Assembly (NCBI GenBank): GCA_963682025.1
Contig: OY821517.1
Coordinates: 107,126,972-107,190,971 of the forward strand
Source of the DNA: Cordilura impudica
Taxonomy: Eukaryota > Arthropoda > Insecta > Diptera > Scathophagidae
Direction: 5' to 3'
DNA: 64,000 nucleotides
A program made the translations under genes and the position numbers. Positions 1 through 12,226 of the stretch are shown here, in pieces. A model generated the notes under the pieces. It worked only from the letters and a program-made list of their open reading frames with translations, was not told the origin of the DNA and did no database searches. Each line of letters starts with the position of its first letter. Positions within the stretch are counted from its first letter, which is position 1.

Positions 1-225
1 AGCCTTTTAATATTATAGATGAGTTCATCATTTAATAAGGATTCTAGCCTTTGAATATTTTTGATGTGTAAACATCTATACGCACAGGGGGATAAATTTG
101 TATTTCACAATACAATCGCAAAAACAGCGTAACACATCGGTGTGAGCTGAAGTGTAAATCGGTGTGACTTTATCTGATTATATTTGTGAAAAAATTATGA
201 TATGTTCTTTTCTAAACATTTTCCA
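1..225. other. AT-rich left edge with a possible element end
   Basis: No gene is seen. The first 20 or so bases (CTTTTAATATTATAGAT) resemble the terminal motif CCTATTAATATTATAGAT of the repeats at 23818-24006 and 55356-55549, so the window may begin inside the edge of a third copy. This is inferred from a short match only. Confidence 0.3.
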
Positions 226-887
226 ATTGTCTTTCAAAGAACATCAATTGTATTTCAGAAAACATCGATTGTATTTCAGAAACCATCAATATAATTTCAG
301 AAAACATCAATTGAATTTCAGAAAACATCAATAGAATTTCAGAAAACATCAATATAATTTCAGAAAACATCATTTGAGTTTCAGAAAACATCAATTGAAT
401 TTCAGAAAGCATCAATAGAATTTCAGAAAACATCAATTGTATTTCAGAAACCATCAATATAATTTCAGAAAACATCATTTGAATTTCAGAAAACATTAAT
501 TGAATTTCAGAAAACATCAATATAATTTCAGAAAACATCATTTGAATGCAGAAAACATAAATAGAATTTCAGAAAACATCTTTAAAATTTCAGAAAACAT
601 CCATTGAATTTCAGAAAACATAAATAGAATTTCAGAAAACATCATTTCAGAAAACATAAATAGAATTTCAGAAAACATCAATATAATTTCAGAAAACATC
701 ATTCGAGTTTCAGAAAACATCGATTGAATTTCAGAAAACATCAATAGAATTTCAGAAAACATCAATATAATTTCAGAAAACATCATTCGAGTTTCAGAAA
801 ACGTCAATTGAATTTCAGAAAACATCAATTGAATTGCAGAAAACATCAATTGTATTTCAGAAAACATCAATTGTATTTCAGAAAACT
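226..887. repeat. 21-bp minisatellite array
   Basis: About 30 head-to-tail copies of a 21-bp unit close to TTTCAGAAAACATCAATTGAA, with point variants (ATTGTA, ATAGAA, ATATAA, CATTCGA) and a few shortened units. Because 21 is divisible by three, the minus strand stays open and reads as a Met-Phe-Ser-Glu-Ile-Gln-Leu heptad. That open frame follows from the period and is not evidence of a gene. The array stops directly at the truncated 5' end of the retroelement at 888. Confidence 0.95.
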
Positions 888-2117
888 CATTTTTAGTGCT
901 TTAGACTATTCTAAGGCCTTCAATACGGTAGACCATGATATACTCCTTGGAAAACTGAAACAGTTTTTTAGATTTCCGGATACAGCAACCAAACTTATAT
1001 CATCACATCTTTCGAACCGCACACAATCAGTATTTGTAAACGGTGTGTGGTCAGATAGATTATCCCTTACTAGGGGAGTGCCTCAGGGCTCTATTTTAGG
1101 TCAAATTTTATTTTCCTTGTTCGCAAATGATTTCCCAAAACAACTCTCCAATTGTAAGATTCATTTATACGCAGATGACGTAGAACTCACTTTAAGTAGC
1201 CCAGTTCAGAATATTGCTTCAGGCATAACCCTTCTAAATGACGACTTAAACAGAATCTACCTTTGGGCTAATGCTAACGGACTCTGTTTGAATCCACAGA
1301 AATCTAAATGCATTGTTATACGAAAAAAAAGTTTAAATCCCACAATTTCTGAAGACATTGCTTTAAATGGCCAGAAAATTGAAATTGTTAATACGGCGAA
1401 AAATCTAGGGATAACTTTCAATAGCAATTTGATATGGACTGATCATATAAATTCCCTGGTTGGTCAAACTTATGCAAAACTACGAGCTGCCTGATCCACA
1501 CAGTATTTCACCCCTTTAAGAATAAGGGCCTTACTTGCCAAGACGTATCGGAAACCTTCCCTGTTGTGAGGGTGTGAGCTATTTGGAAGCTGTGATGCAG
1601 TTAGTAATAGGAAACTAAAAGTCTTGTTTAATAATGTTATAAGATATGTGTATGGATTGGGAAGATTTGATCATGTTTCCTCTTCACGGGGTCTCTCTTG
1701 ATAATCTGTTGAAAATTCGCACTCTTACATTTTTGCAGAAAATAATAAACAGACAAACACCCAAATATATATTTGACAAAATCCGTTTTTTCCAATCGCC
1801 AAGAAACCGAAATATTGTAATTTCAAGGCATCAATGCCTAGTATCTGAATGGCAGTTTTATGTACATGCCGCTCGTCTTTGGAACAATCTTCCACTAAGT
1901 CAACAACAAAACAGCAATGCTAAAAGTTTCAAAACTTTTTTATTTGACTTTTTTAAATAGTCTATTTTTTTTTATCAATATTGTTATATTATACTAAAAA
2001 TGTTATGTTAATAATTAATTATATTGTAAAATTTTTTCTTTGTAACGCAATACGTTCCTGTACTTTAAATATAAGACTCTATCTTGTTGTACAGGAAATG
2101 GAATTAAATAAATAAAA

Positions 2118-2148
<31 letters not shown>
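888..2148 (+). mobile_element. 5'-truncated non-LTR retrotransposon, family R-a copy 1
   Basis: The element holds the later part of a reverse transcriptase ORF, a short 3' UTR containing CTTGTTGTACAGGAAAT, and a tail of AAAT repeats (about 2105-2148). The same UTR motif and tail occur in the minus-strand copy at 20757-22925, so both belong to one family. The AAAT tail instead of poly(A), with an APE-type RT, fits Jockey/I/LOA/CR1-group elements; the clade cannot be fixed by eye. The 5' end abuts the minisatellite. Confidence 0.88.
892..1960 (+). pseudogene. Non-LTR reverse transcriptase, C-terminal half, broken
   Basis: The frame running to a stop at 1492-1494 shows RT motifs in order: LDYSKAFNTVDH near the truncation, then RGVPQGSILG, then the catalytic YADD box (TAC GCA GAT GAC, 1168-1179). 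After the stop the homologous sequence continues through a frameshift (about 1495-1645, with readable LLAKTY and NNVIRYVYGL) into a final ORF at 1646-1960, whose C-terminal ARLWNNLP motif is typical of this RT group. The endonuclease and the first RT motifs are missing. It would reverse transcribe element RNA at the target site if intact. At least one frameshift and one premature stop make it a pseudogene. Confidence 0.88.
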
Positions 2149-2149
<1 letters not shown>

Positions 2150-3015
2150 CTGTACTAATATAATAAAGAGTAATCTCCGTAACTGCTCATCTGATCGTCC
2201 TGAAATTTTCATTGAAATATTTTTTTTAGTGGGCGTGGCATCTCCTATACAAAGTAAATTTTTAATATCATATCATATATTGGGTACTATTATAGGGAGG
2301 GCTTTTCAAATTTGTGTGAGGTCACCTATTATTAATGTTAGTAGCTACGCCGGAAATGGGCGGGATAAGATAAGTGGGCGTGTACCTCCCATACATGTAG
2401 TAACTCAATATTATATATCTCGAGTACTGTGACAGAAACAGCTTTGCACATCTGTCTTAGGTCATCTATTTTTAACGTGGTTTGACAGACAAAAAATGGG
2501 CGTGATAGGACAAAGGGGCGTGTCACTCCCCCATACAAAGTAAATATTAAATGTCATACATCTGAAGTTTGAACACTTTTTTAAGGGCCATCCCACTTTG
2601 CATATATATATGTATAGTCTATAGTTATAATCTATAATAATATAATAAAGAATTAATGCGTGTTTGTTTGTTTGTTTGTTTGTAGGAGGTAATATCCTTA
2701 ACTGCCCTTCTGATCTTCCTGAAATTTTCACTGAGTCTTACTGCGGATATGGGAAGCGCTATATGCTATAACTTTTTAAATAGTTTTAGTAGGCGTGACA
2801 TCTCCCATACAAAGTAAATTTTTAATATCATATATATATTGAGTACCATGATATGGAGAGCTTTGCAAATTTGTGTGAGATCACCTATTATTAATGTTAG
2901 GGTTCGGATAAGTGGACGTGATACCTTCTATATAAAGTAATTACTCAATTTCATATATCGCGTGCACTGTAACAGAAACAGCTTTGCAAATCTGTCTTAG
3001 GTCATCTATTGTAAG
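2149..3015 (+). repeat. Two adjoining Helitron-start-like repeats
   Basis: Two diverged copies of one repeat lie in tandem, about 2149-2630 and 2631-3015. Both begin with TC followed by an AT-rich start (TCTGTACTAATATAATAAAG and TCTATAATAATATAATAAAG). Shared internal blocks include CTGAAATTTTCA, CATACAAAGTAAATTTTTAATATCATAT, TTTGTGTGAG and CTGTCTTAGGTCATCTATT. The second carries a GTTT microsatellite near its start (2659-2682). A TC start with a short microsatellite is the usual look of a Helitron 5' end, but no CTRR 3' end was found, so the class is inferred. Confidence 0.5.
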
Positions 3016-5244
3016 GTAATAGTGAGAGCCGTGTGACTTTGCGTGAGCACTTTCATTAGTATGCGGGGGAAGGGACTAGTGAAGCACACCGAGTTGCTTC
3101 TCGTATACTATACATAACCTCTTTTCGCATAAAAATATTTGTGATATTTATTGGATGTAAAAACTTATTTAAATTCCATTAGCTTGGCTTTATCAACTGC
3201 AATATTATAAGCCACATGCTAATTTTAATTTTTTATAGTGTAAAAAATATAACTTCTATAAAAAAAAAAAAATATTCTTTCAATTAAATCATTGCAGCCA
3301 TATTTTCCAATTTATTTTTTTAATGACTTCCCCTACTGCAAACAAAAAGTTTATTCCAGCACAACAAAATTAAAACAGCGTTTAAGACCATATTTGTGAA
3401 AAAAGAAACTTTGTCGTTTCATATTATTATGATACAAAGGAGAATTGTGAAATTTTGATTGGCTTTAAAAGGAACCATCAAGTTTTTTGTTTTAGATTTT
3501 TTGAAACATAAAGGTAGCTTGATCATTAAACAGGGAGTATTTAAGCAATTTTTATCTACCGCATGGGGTTAAACATATAAAAATAAATAAACAAAAGTGG
3601 AAAAAAATAACAAACCGCAAGTAATAAAGAAAACAAGCAAATTTAAGCAAAACAAAAACAACTAAAACTTTTCTTCTTTTGTTATAAAGAAATATTAAAG
3701 CTAAACAACAAATTTAAGCTTGATTTGAAGACTTTTTACCAACCTCACACATTTGGCTTTAACAAAGCGAAAAAAAAAAAAATTATGAAAAGGCTTACTG
3801 GCAAAAGTTTTAATAAAGTTTTGTTTTTTTTTGGTTAAGTTTTTGCTCGTGTTTTCATTCATTTACAAAAAATTAAATATGTATAGAAGAGGAAAGTATG
3901 ATTAAATTTATGCAAGCTATACTGATACCTCTAGAAAATAATAGAGAGTATTTGCTGTTTTTTTTAATTTTTAAAAAGCAGTCAGTGCCTTGAACAATGG
4001 CCCAAAAATTATACTTTCTTTCTAATCTATATTAAATCGATCGCTAAGAGAAAATAGTTAGGATTTAGCTAAAGTTGCTCTGGTATTAACAAATACCAGC
4101 AAAAACAGATTTCAGCCTGATCGAAAAGTGATGTAGTAATATATTTAATAAAAAATAACTAAGAAAATAATATTCGGTCTTGATCGAATATATGATACCC
4201 CACTCCATGAGTTTCGAGAAATGTTCTTAATCCAAATTTGCTGAGATCATAATTGCACGCTTGCATACAATTTATATGTTAATTGTTTGTTGTCGAAGCA
4301 GTAGTTTTCAGTAAAAATGAAAATTCAATTGCTTTCGAAAAATATGTGTATATTAACTTTGTCACTTAACCTTTTTTTATGACGTTTGTTTCCCTCAGTT
4401 TCGAAATTAGAATAAATGATGCGTTTCTATAACTGTATTTGCCGTTATGTAGTTTTTGTCTTTAATTTCAGAATATTTCTTATTCATTCTTATATTCTTT
4501 CTTGAAATGTTAATATAAATACAATTTTATATCGATTCAGATTGTGTATATGAATTTAAATGATTAAGTGTACAACATGAAGCTGCAACAGATTTTTATA
4601 AACATTGTGCTAATTTTGTTTCTATTATATAAGCAATAATAATAAAAAACAAAAATAAAAAATCAACAATCGATTTTTAAATTTTAACATAAGCCAAATT
4701 TAAGTATCACCGTTATTATATTGTGGCCTGCAGATATGAAAAAATTGATATCGAATGCAATCTTTAACAAATGGACCATTTAAGTCCATAGAATATCACA
4801 TCTGGACAATAGTTTTGGTTTTGAATGTATTTAAGTCAGGATCGGGAAGATATGGAGAGTACGACTTAAAACCATCCTACAGGGTTTATTTTGGAGTACT
4901 GCACATTAATCAAATTTGAATAAAGTGTATATGATACATAGTTTTGACTTTAGGACAATTTATGTCATGAAAAAACTTATATGCAATATTCACAAGGTTC
5001 AGATACACACAATACACACAATATTCTGTTTGTACGGTGCCGAACACAATCATGAATGTGTTTCATTTTAATATTTCGTTATCTACACGAACATTTTTTT
5101 ATCACGTATTTTTTGTTTCGAACACACATAAACTACACAGTTTCGAGTGTAGCTTTTTTTCAAGTTCGTTTTCTTGCACGTGAACTGCTAAAAAAAAACA
5201 GAACATGTTCTTCAACGCGTATATATAAAAATTAAAACATTATC
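3016..5244. other. AT-rich non-coding stretch
   Basis: No open frame with recognisable similarity, no RNA gene and no clear repeat structure were found, only homopolymer runs and AT-rich text. Either old unrecognisable element debris or unique intergenic DNA is possible. Confidence 0.5.
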
Positions 5245-5665
5245 CACTCGCGATCAGAAAATTGATTGATTATTGATATTATATATAAATTCTATTGAAT
5301 GAATGGTAAAATTTAGTTGATACAATGGAATTAATAACTTTAATTATTGATTGTTACAACCATTAATCAGAATTTTTTCTAATATAACATACGAAAAAAA
5401 AAAACAAAAGTTTTTATTATTATTTATTTGTTTTTTAATATTTTTTTTTTAAATTTTATATTAAAATAAAAAAAATATATCTGAGAAGATAAAAAAAATA
5501 AAAAAGTTATCCTTGGTTCATTATATAATATATCCTAATGATGATTTTCACCAATTTGAAATCATACTCGAATCATCATATTCGCATCTGTAAAGGATGT
5601 CCCAAAAATCTGCTAACATTTCTAAAAATATATATAGTACTATTATTAATAAAATATAATAATAC
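5245..5665 (+). repeat. X-family fragment
   Basis: This stretch matches the interior of the TIR element at 33936-35898 (from about 34080) and the copy from 55550. Shared text includes TTAGTTGATACAATGG, TTTTAATTATTG.TTGTTAC and TCTGCTAA.ATTTCTAAA. It lacks the CACACAG ends and is cut on its right by element A at 5666. Confidence 0.65.
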
Positions 5666-6158
5666 TAGTGGATTGTGTGGCACCTAGGCGCCCGTTTATT
5701 TTGACTTTAACAAACAAATTTTTTTTTTCCATTTCAGAATTTTCCTATATCTCTATCTCTATATAACTATATATAAAAGAGACGTGTTTGTACGTTACCG
5801 CTAAACTCAAAAACTACTGCACCGATTTTGGAAAAAAAAATATATACACATTTTCTATGGGCCATGAGTCGTGTTTCTGTGTAGTTTCGCGTTTATCCGA
5901 TAAATTTAGCGAATTTTTTAAAAAAAATTTTTTATTGGTTTTATTAGTTGTTTTTGCATATATTTGTTTAGAAAAGCCATTAAATACGTTGAAACCAATA
6001 TAATTAAACTTAAAAAAATAATATGTCAAATCAGAACGTACTAACGATCGTTCGGGCGTATACCCTTTCTTAATTGATTGGTTAAAAAATATACACGCAC
6101 ATGTCAGCATTTATTCAAATTTTGTATTTCAAATAAATTAATTACATATTTATTCAAA

Positions 6159-7685
6159 ATCCCTCGACCACGTGGAAATATGGGTCTCAATAGATGACAA
6201 ACAAATCGTGTACGTACATTACGTTCACAACAAAGTCAAGAAGAACGCGCAGAAGAAATTGAACAAACTATATATCGGGTATCACTTTTACGAGAAAATT
6301 GTATAGAGTAACAATGCGAGATACGAAATGAAGAACAACGTCTAAGAACCAGGCAAGCAAAAACAGCTATTCATACCACAAATCGAATTGCATTTATGAG
6401 CCTGGCATTTAACTGTGACCCAACAGTTGATTACAATTCACATAACAATATTGATATTGGTAGCATGGATCAAGTATGTGCCCATTTTAAAGCGCTGAAA
6501 TACAAAAAAGAAGCCACAGGGGTGTGTTGCGTTAATGGTAAATTGAAATTGCCAGAACTAAATAAACCACCCGAACCATTACAAACAATGGTATCTGGGA
6601 CAACGCCGCAATCAAAAAATTTTCTTAATAATATTTGAAAATACAACAGTTGTTTCCAAATGACGTCATTCGGTGCTGGCAGAATAGTTACTGGTAATTT
6701 CATAACAACATTTAAAGTCCAGGGTCAAATATACCACAATGAAGGTTCATTATTACCAATTCCTGATCTACAACATAAATTCCTTCGAATATATTTTCTT
6801 GGCAATTCTGAAGATGAAATAAACACCAGATGCGCAATTACTTCGGGAGTACGCCATGACATAGTACAGTCATTACAAAATTTATTCCATCAACATAATG
6901 AGTTAGGAAAATTATTTAAGACTGCAATAGAAGAAATGCCATCCGACAATCACAAAATTATTATTAAAGCTGATAAAACACCAGTAGGAGAGCACTCAGG
7001 ACGTTTCAATGCACCAACAATAAATGAAGTAGCCATTGTAATTGTTGGTGATCAGTACGAAGCCAGAGATATTTTTTTACATCGGCGTAATCATTTGAAA
7101 CGTGTTTCTGAAACTAATCGATCTTATGATGCGCTTCAATATCCAATACCGTTTTGGCAAGCAGAGAGAGCTATGATTTGCAATTGAAAATGATTAATCC
7201 AGCAACTGGTAAATTTGTTTTTTTTTTTTATTTATTTTATTACAAAAGATTAGGGGCACTATTACCACAAAAATATATTTTAATATTACAGGTTCAGAAA
7301 CAAACAAAAAGAATAGTTGCATGAATTATTATGCGTACAGATTGCTGATTCGAGAGAATATAGAAAATTATATTTTAAAATGTCGGCAATTGTATCACCA
7401 TCAGTGGACATGTACGCAAAAATAGAAACAGAAAGGCTTTTACTCATTCGGCTTAACCAACGGCAATTACGATCGGAGGAATATATTCATCTATGTGATG
7501 CAATTAATAATGATGGCAATATAAATTATATTGGCCGCATAACAATTCTACCAACTACTTATACCGGAAGTCCACGACACATGAATGAATATGCATAAGA
7601 CGCTATGACATATGTTCGAAATTATGGCCTTCTTGATTTATTTACAACCTTTACTAGCAATCCGAAGTGGATTGAAATTAAGATT
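6159..7685 (+). pseudogene. Helitron RepHel protein, N-terminal part
   Basis: Recognised from the PRPRGN start, a Helitron-like N domain (6396-7187, with FGAGRI, GRFNAP, EVAIVIVG and FLHRRNHLKRVSETNRSYD) and a later GSPRHMNEYA-DAMTYVRNYG segment typical of Helitron Rep proteins. The start codon is ATC at 6159-6161, where Helitron H2 keeps ATG, so initiation is lost. Stops and frameshifts occur around 6200, 6638, 7170 and 7598. A candidate intron lies at 7209-7291. The sequence jumps at about 7686 from NPKWIEIK into later text, so the HUH nuclease core is absent. An intact protein would nick and ligate single-stranded ends for rolling-circle transposition. Confidence 0.85.
7209..7291 (+). other. 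Candidate 83-bp GT-AG intron in the Helitron gene
   Basis: The segment begins GTAAAT and ends with a T-rich stretch and TTACAG. Removing it joins INPATG to SETNKK, which matches the continuous motif of Helitron Rep proteins and keeps frame across the junction, whereas the unspliced sequence has several stops. Splicing is inferred from sequence only. Confidence 0.6.
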
Positions 7686-9317
7686 TGTTTATTTCAATCA
7701 CATCCACTAGAATTGTGGGAAAAATATAAAGACGCCATGACAGAGGATATTTTATATTAAGAACGTAATGCTAATGAAGATATTGAATTACAATATTCTC
7801 CCGATATGTATAACCAAGCGTTAATTTGCATTGCGGATATTTGTTTAATGGTGGTAAATAAAGTTTTAAATTCATTGGGAAAGCCTTCAACTAATAGAGG
7901 CATTAAAGACTTATCTAATCGTGAAATACAACGTGAAAAAAATTACTATATAAATGCATTAAATAGTTTTCTTAAACAGAATATACCAAACATGAATACA
8001 CAGCAAAAATATGTTTACGACAATATTGTGCAATCTGTTAATGCAGGAACTGCTGGAATTCATTTCGTAGATGATTCCGGAGGTACTGGGAAAACATGCC
8101 TAATTTTAGTTATTTTAGCAGCAATACGTTCAAATGGTAATATAGCATTTGCAATGGCCCACTTTGTTAGATGGTGGCAGAGCGACACATTCTGCATTAA
8201 AATTACCATTAAATATGCAACTAACAGAAACACCTGCAATGGCAAAGTTACTCCAACTGTGCAAGATTATTACATGGGATGAATGCACAATGGCACATAA
8301 AAAGTCATTAGAGGCATTCCATCGAACATTGCAAGATTTACGTAACAACGAACAACCATTTGGAGGTGATCTTATATTATTGGCAGGTGATTTTATGCAA
8401 ACTTTACCACTTATTACACGATCAACACCAGCAGATCAATTGAGCACATGTTTACAATCATCTAACTTGTGGCATTTTGTTCAAAAACCATCACTTACTA
8501 TAAACATGAGCGTACATTTAGAAAATGGGCAATCAGCTCATTTGTTTTCTAACCAATTATTTATTGGACGTTGGAAATGCAAAAATTGCTATAGGCAATA
8601 CAACAGGAATAATAACATGGAATTTTTTGTGTTATTAATGAATCCAAAGAAGATTTAATTTCAAGTGTGTACCCCAATACCATACATAATTATAAGAATC
8701 AGCAATGGTTAAGTGATTGGGCTATTTTGGCAGCCAAAAACAATGATGTCCGTGACATTAATATTGATATTCTAAATTAAATTAATGGCCAAACAAAAAC
8801 ATATAAATCGATAGATGGCATTATGGATCCAGATGAAATTGTGAATTACCCAACAGAAGTTTTAAATTCACTTGATCTGGCTGGAACTCCACCTCACATT
8901 CTACAATTAAAAATTGGTGTGCCAATAATTGTTTTACGAAATTTAAATCAACCACGGCTTTGTAATGGTACTTGACTCGCTGTTAACAAATTATTCAACA
9001 ATATAATTGATGCAACTATATTAATTGGAAAATACAAAGGTGAAAATGTATTTATTTCACGTATACCAATCATTCCATCAGATATGCCATTTAACTTCAA
9101 ACGCATTAAATTTCCAGTACGTCTAACATTTGCTATGGCAATTAATAAATCTCAAGGTCAATTGTTGCAAGTCTCCGGATTAAATCTTGATACACCATGT
9201 TTCCTGCATGGACAATTATACGTTGGATGCTCACGAGTTGGTAGACCGTCATCATTTTTTATATTCGCAAATGAAGGCAAAACAAAAAATATTGTTTATC
9301 AGAGAGCATTGCAATAA
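7686..9317 (+). pseudogene. Helitron PIF1-like helicase domain, broken
   Basis: This is the C-terminal SF1 helicase of RepHel. Walker A is GGTGKT at 8079-8096, Walker B is WDECTMAHK near 8276, then GDFMQTLP near 8389. The final block at 9084-9317 holds the late helicase motifs (FAMAINKSQGQ and HGQLYVGCSR). The protein would unwind DNA during rolling-circle transposition. The frame shifts between 7806-8282, 8149-8658 and 9084-9317, and stops lie between about 8658 and 9084. Upstream, FQSHPLELWEKYKDAMTEDIL joins MYNQAL as in H2, with a TAA between them. Confidence 0.85.
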
Positions 9318-12168
9318 AAGGTTGCTAATTAATTTCTTGTATATAATAGACATAATTTCACTAATAAAAAACATTGTACAATACAAGTTTTATAAAATTT
9401 AAAATCTTTACTAGGCGTCAGCAAAGCGGACCGGGTACAGCTAGTTTTATATATTAAAAAAAAATAATTATAATGTTTTTCAAATTTCTTAAAAAAAAAA
9501 AAAAAAAAAAAAATCGAAAAACTGTTGTAAAAAATACAAGCCAAAAACTTCGATTTTCAAATGAAGTTTTGTAAAAGGTCCTTTGATGTATATTTTCGCA
9601 TAAGTTTGGCAGTAGCCAACCTTTGCTTTATATTTTCTGCTTCTATTATGTATAGAAGTTTTTAATCTTATATGATTTTAAAAAAATATTTTATTTTGAT
9701 AGAAACTCGGTAATTTTAGTCTTATTAAGACAAAAGACAAACTATTAATATGTATCTTTTTATAACTTTTTAAAATGCATTAAAATAAATAAACTTATTC
9801 AACTAAAAGTTTATAAACCTTTCGGACAAAACAAAAAAATACTACGGTTATAACGAACTTAGTCTATAACGAACTATTTTGGCCAGTCCCGCCGAGTTCG
9901 TTGTAACCGGTCTCCATTTTATTGTAGAAAAAATAGAATAACATAAAAAAAAAAACTTTTTAGAGCAAGGTTCCTAAAAGTTTCTTGAGGGGGGTAAGGT
10001 TTTAAATGTTAATAAGAGTCGTATTTTGCATAATTCTTTTTTGAAGACATGAATACATGTTATAGCATAACATTAGAAGAATCTTTGAAAAAATTTTCAA
10101 CTAAAAATTTTAATAAATAAGTCCGTGACGGCCAATACCCAGAGGCGTTGTTGTTTTGCGGCGAACATCATAACTCGTTACCGGATCATGTGAAATAAAA
10201 AAATCGAAATGCATTTAAAAGGTGACATGTTTCCTGAAGTAGTGACGAAGAGTTTCTCAGTTTTTTTTTTGCAGCATTTTGAAGTGATAAACGATTTTTG
10301 CTATACAATTTTGGGAATTTTTTGTTATAAAATGGGGAAGAAAATGGAAATAAAAAAACCTTCGTGGTTACCTGATGATTTATGTGTAGATATAGTGTCT
10401 AAAATATCAAATGAATCGGTCTAGTAGATTTTGAGTTATGATGTTGACGGTCTTCGAACATTTATTTGCGAGAAAATCGGTTTAAAGTTTTTTAAAAACT
10501 GATTTATATACTATATACCGTATGAGGCCGGTCGCTGAAAATGTTGTGTCTTCTTAAGTTTTGCTCTGATTTACACAACACTCTCGACATGTTGTGCATT
10601 CAGGAAGAGAAATGCAAACAAAGGTTTTAAAACCTAACACCTCTTAAGGAAATGCAAACAGTAATATACCTACACAAAAAAGAAAAAAAATATTTTATAT
10701 GTCATCACACATGTAAACTGAAAAAAGAAAACTACATTTTTTGCAAAGTTATCTATAAATCCAAAAAAAAAAAAAAAAATAAGCGCGTATTAGTTTTACT
10801 TCAAAAAAAAAAAACTTATTATTCCAAATTGCCTATAATTCTTCCACTATAATTTCAATAAATTATTCAAATTAAAATCTTAAATATACCTATTTACGTA
10901 ATTTATGTTTGTCTAAATTTTTTGAAAGCAAATTATGCAAAAATTAATATTATGAGTGAAAAAAAAATATTTGCCCACCTCTCTTCTGAAATTACAATGT
11001 AATTTAATTATGTAAAGTTATAGTAATTTAAATTTTAAACTTAATATTGCACTATTTTTTGAAGGGCTTTTCAATACAGAGCTATAAACGAAATCATACG
11101 TTGGACAACAACAAAATCCACATTTTTTTTCAAATATTTATCAAAAAAGCATACTCTTTGGTAAGTGCTGGCCATCAGAGAACCTTAGCGAAAGCACTCT
11201 TAACAATACAAAACAATTTTGAGATGAAAAACAAATCAGACAAACGGATAAGTTTAGTTTGATAAAAAGAAGTATGTATGCATATCGGACGACGTTAAAT
11301 GAGAAAAATAAAAATGTTTAAAATTTCATTCATTACTTTTTTGCAGAATTTTTTCATTGACCAACAATGGGAATTTAAAGAAGCATTTGTATAGATATTA
11401 GTTTTGTTTGACGCATTTTTTGCGTCATATGTAACACGAAATCTGCATATGTAGTGCTATTGTCGTTAGCAGTGTTGCCAATTATGACAACTTATTATAA
11501 TTTCGACGATTTTTCAATTTGTTAAAATGATTTGTTAAATTTGTAAAAATGATGATTGAAGATTTGAAATTTTCAGTAGTATAAAAAGACGATTTCAAGG
11601 GTTAATAATTAATGGGTTTATCGAAAATTGATAGTTTTTGTTCAGTGTAAATGGAAATTACAATATATGTGTCTAAAATCATAAATTTAGACACAAAAAA
11701 ACTTTTTATTTTAATAAGTTTCATAAAAAATCAAAATATTTATATCTTTATTGAATTATAAATGAATACCTAAATATGCATATAATCGCTACATAATTAA
11801 ATTTGAACTTATTATTGTGAATTGTTAAATTTAAATTGTAAAAGAATATGAAATTATTATTGTGAATTACTAAATCAAAACATAGAATACTTGCGTTATA
11901 TGCATTGTAAGTAAAGCACGAACCTGGCTGGCAGGTGCCGAAAAGAAAAGAAGGTCACTTACAATTGAACACTGAGCTGGTAAGCACGACCACAACAAAG
12001 AATATTATTATAATCTAACTCAATCTTTTGCTTCTCGTTTTCCAATTTTCTAACCCTACGAACGAACTCCTTTATAATTGTTCATGCCGAGCATAAACCA
12101 TTATAAACCATTTTGAAAAAGGCTTGGAATTAATATCAACCAAATTTACAGTCCACATCATGAACAGA

Positions 12169-12226
12169 CTACGCAGTCTCAACATTCCCCAAATCAGCTA
12201 CGCAGTCTCAACATTCCCCAAACCGG
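12169..12226 (+). repeat. 29-bp tandem duplication
   Basis: Two adjacent 29-bp units starting CTACGCAGTCTCAACATTCC differ only near their ends (CAAATCAG against CAAACCGG). The pair sits inside the roughly 550-bp segment that copy A carries and copy B lacks. Confidence 0.85.

Larger units (their letters stand above)
5750..9444 (+). mobile_element. Helitron H1, 3695 bp, ends defined by an empty site
   Basis: Copy B of the host repeat (around 30557-30575) shows the sequence without the Helitron: a CTATA-type left flank followed directly by TTTTATATATTAAA. In copy A the same two flanks are separated by a segment starting TCTCTATCTC (5750) and ending CTAG (9441-9444), inserted between A and T with no duplication. 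These are the classical Helitron termini. The last bases, GCAAAGCGGACCGGGTACAG before CTAG, are identical in Helitron H2. The interior encodes a decayed RepHel protein with its central Rep part deleted, so H1 is not autonomous. Confidence 0.93.

Noticed and set aside
212..870. Two minus-strand ORFs of about 110 codons with MFSEIQL heptads
   Set aside because: They are a by-product of the 21-bp minisatellite, whose period keeps any frame without a stop open.
226..887. CRISPR-like periodicity
   Set aside because: The units are contiguous with no unique spacers; it is a simple minisatellite in eukaryotic transposon-rich DNA.
9491..9512. Poly(A) run after Helitron H1 as a retroelement tail
   Set aside because: It belongs to element A: copy B has a shorter A-rich stretch at the matching place, and no RT text precedes it.
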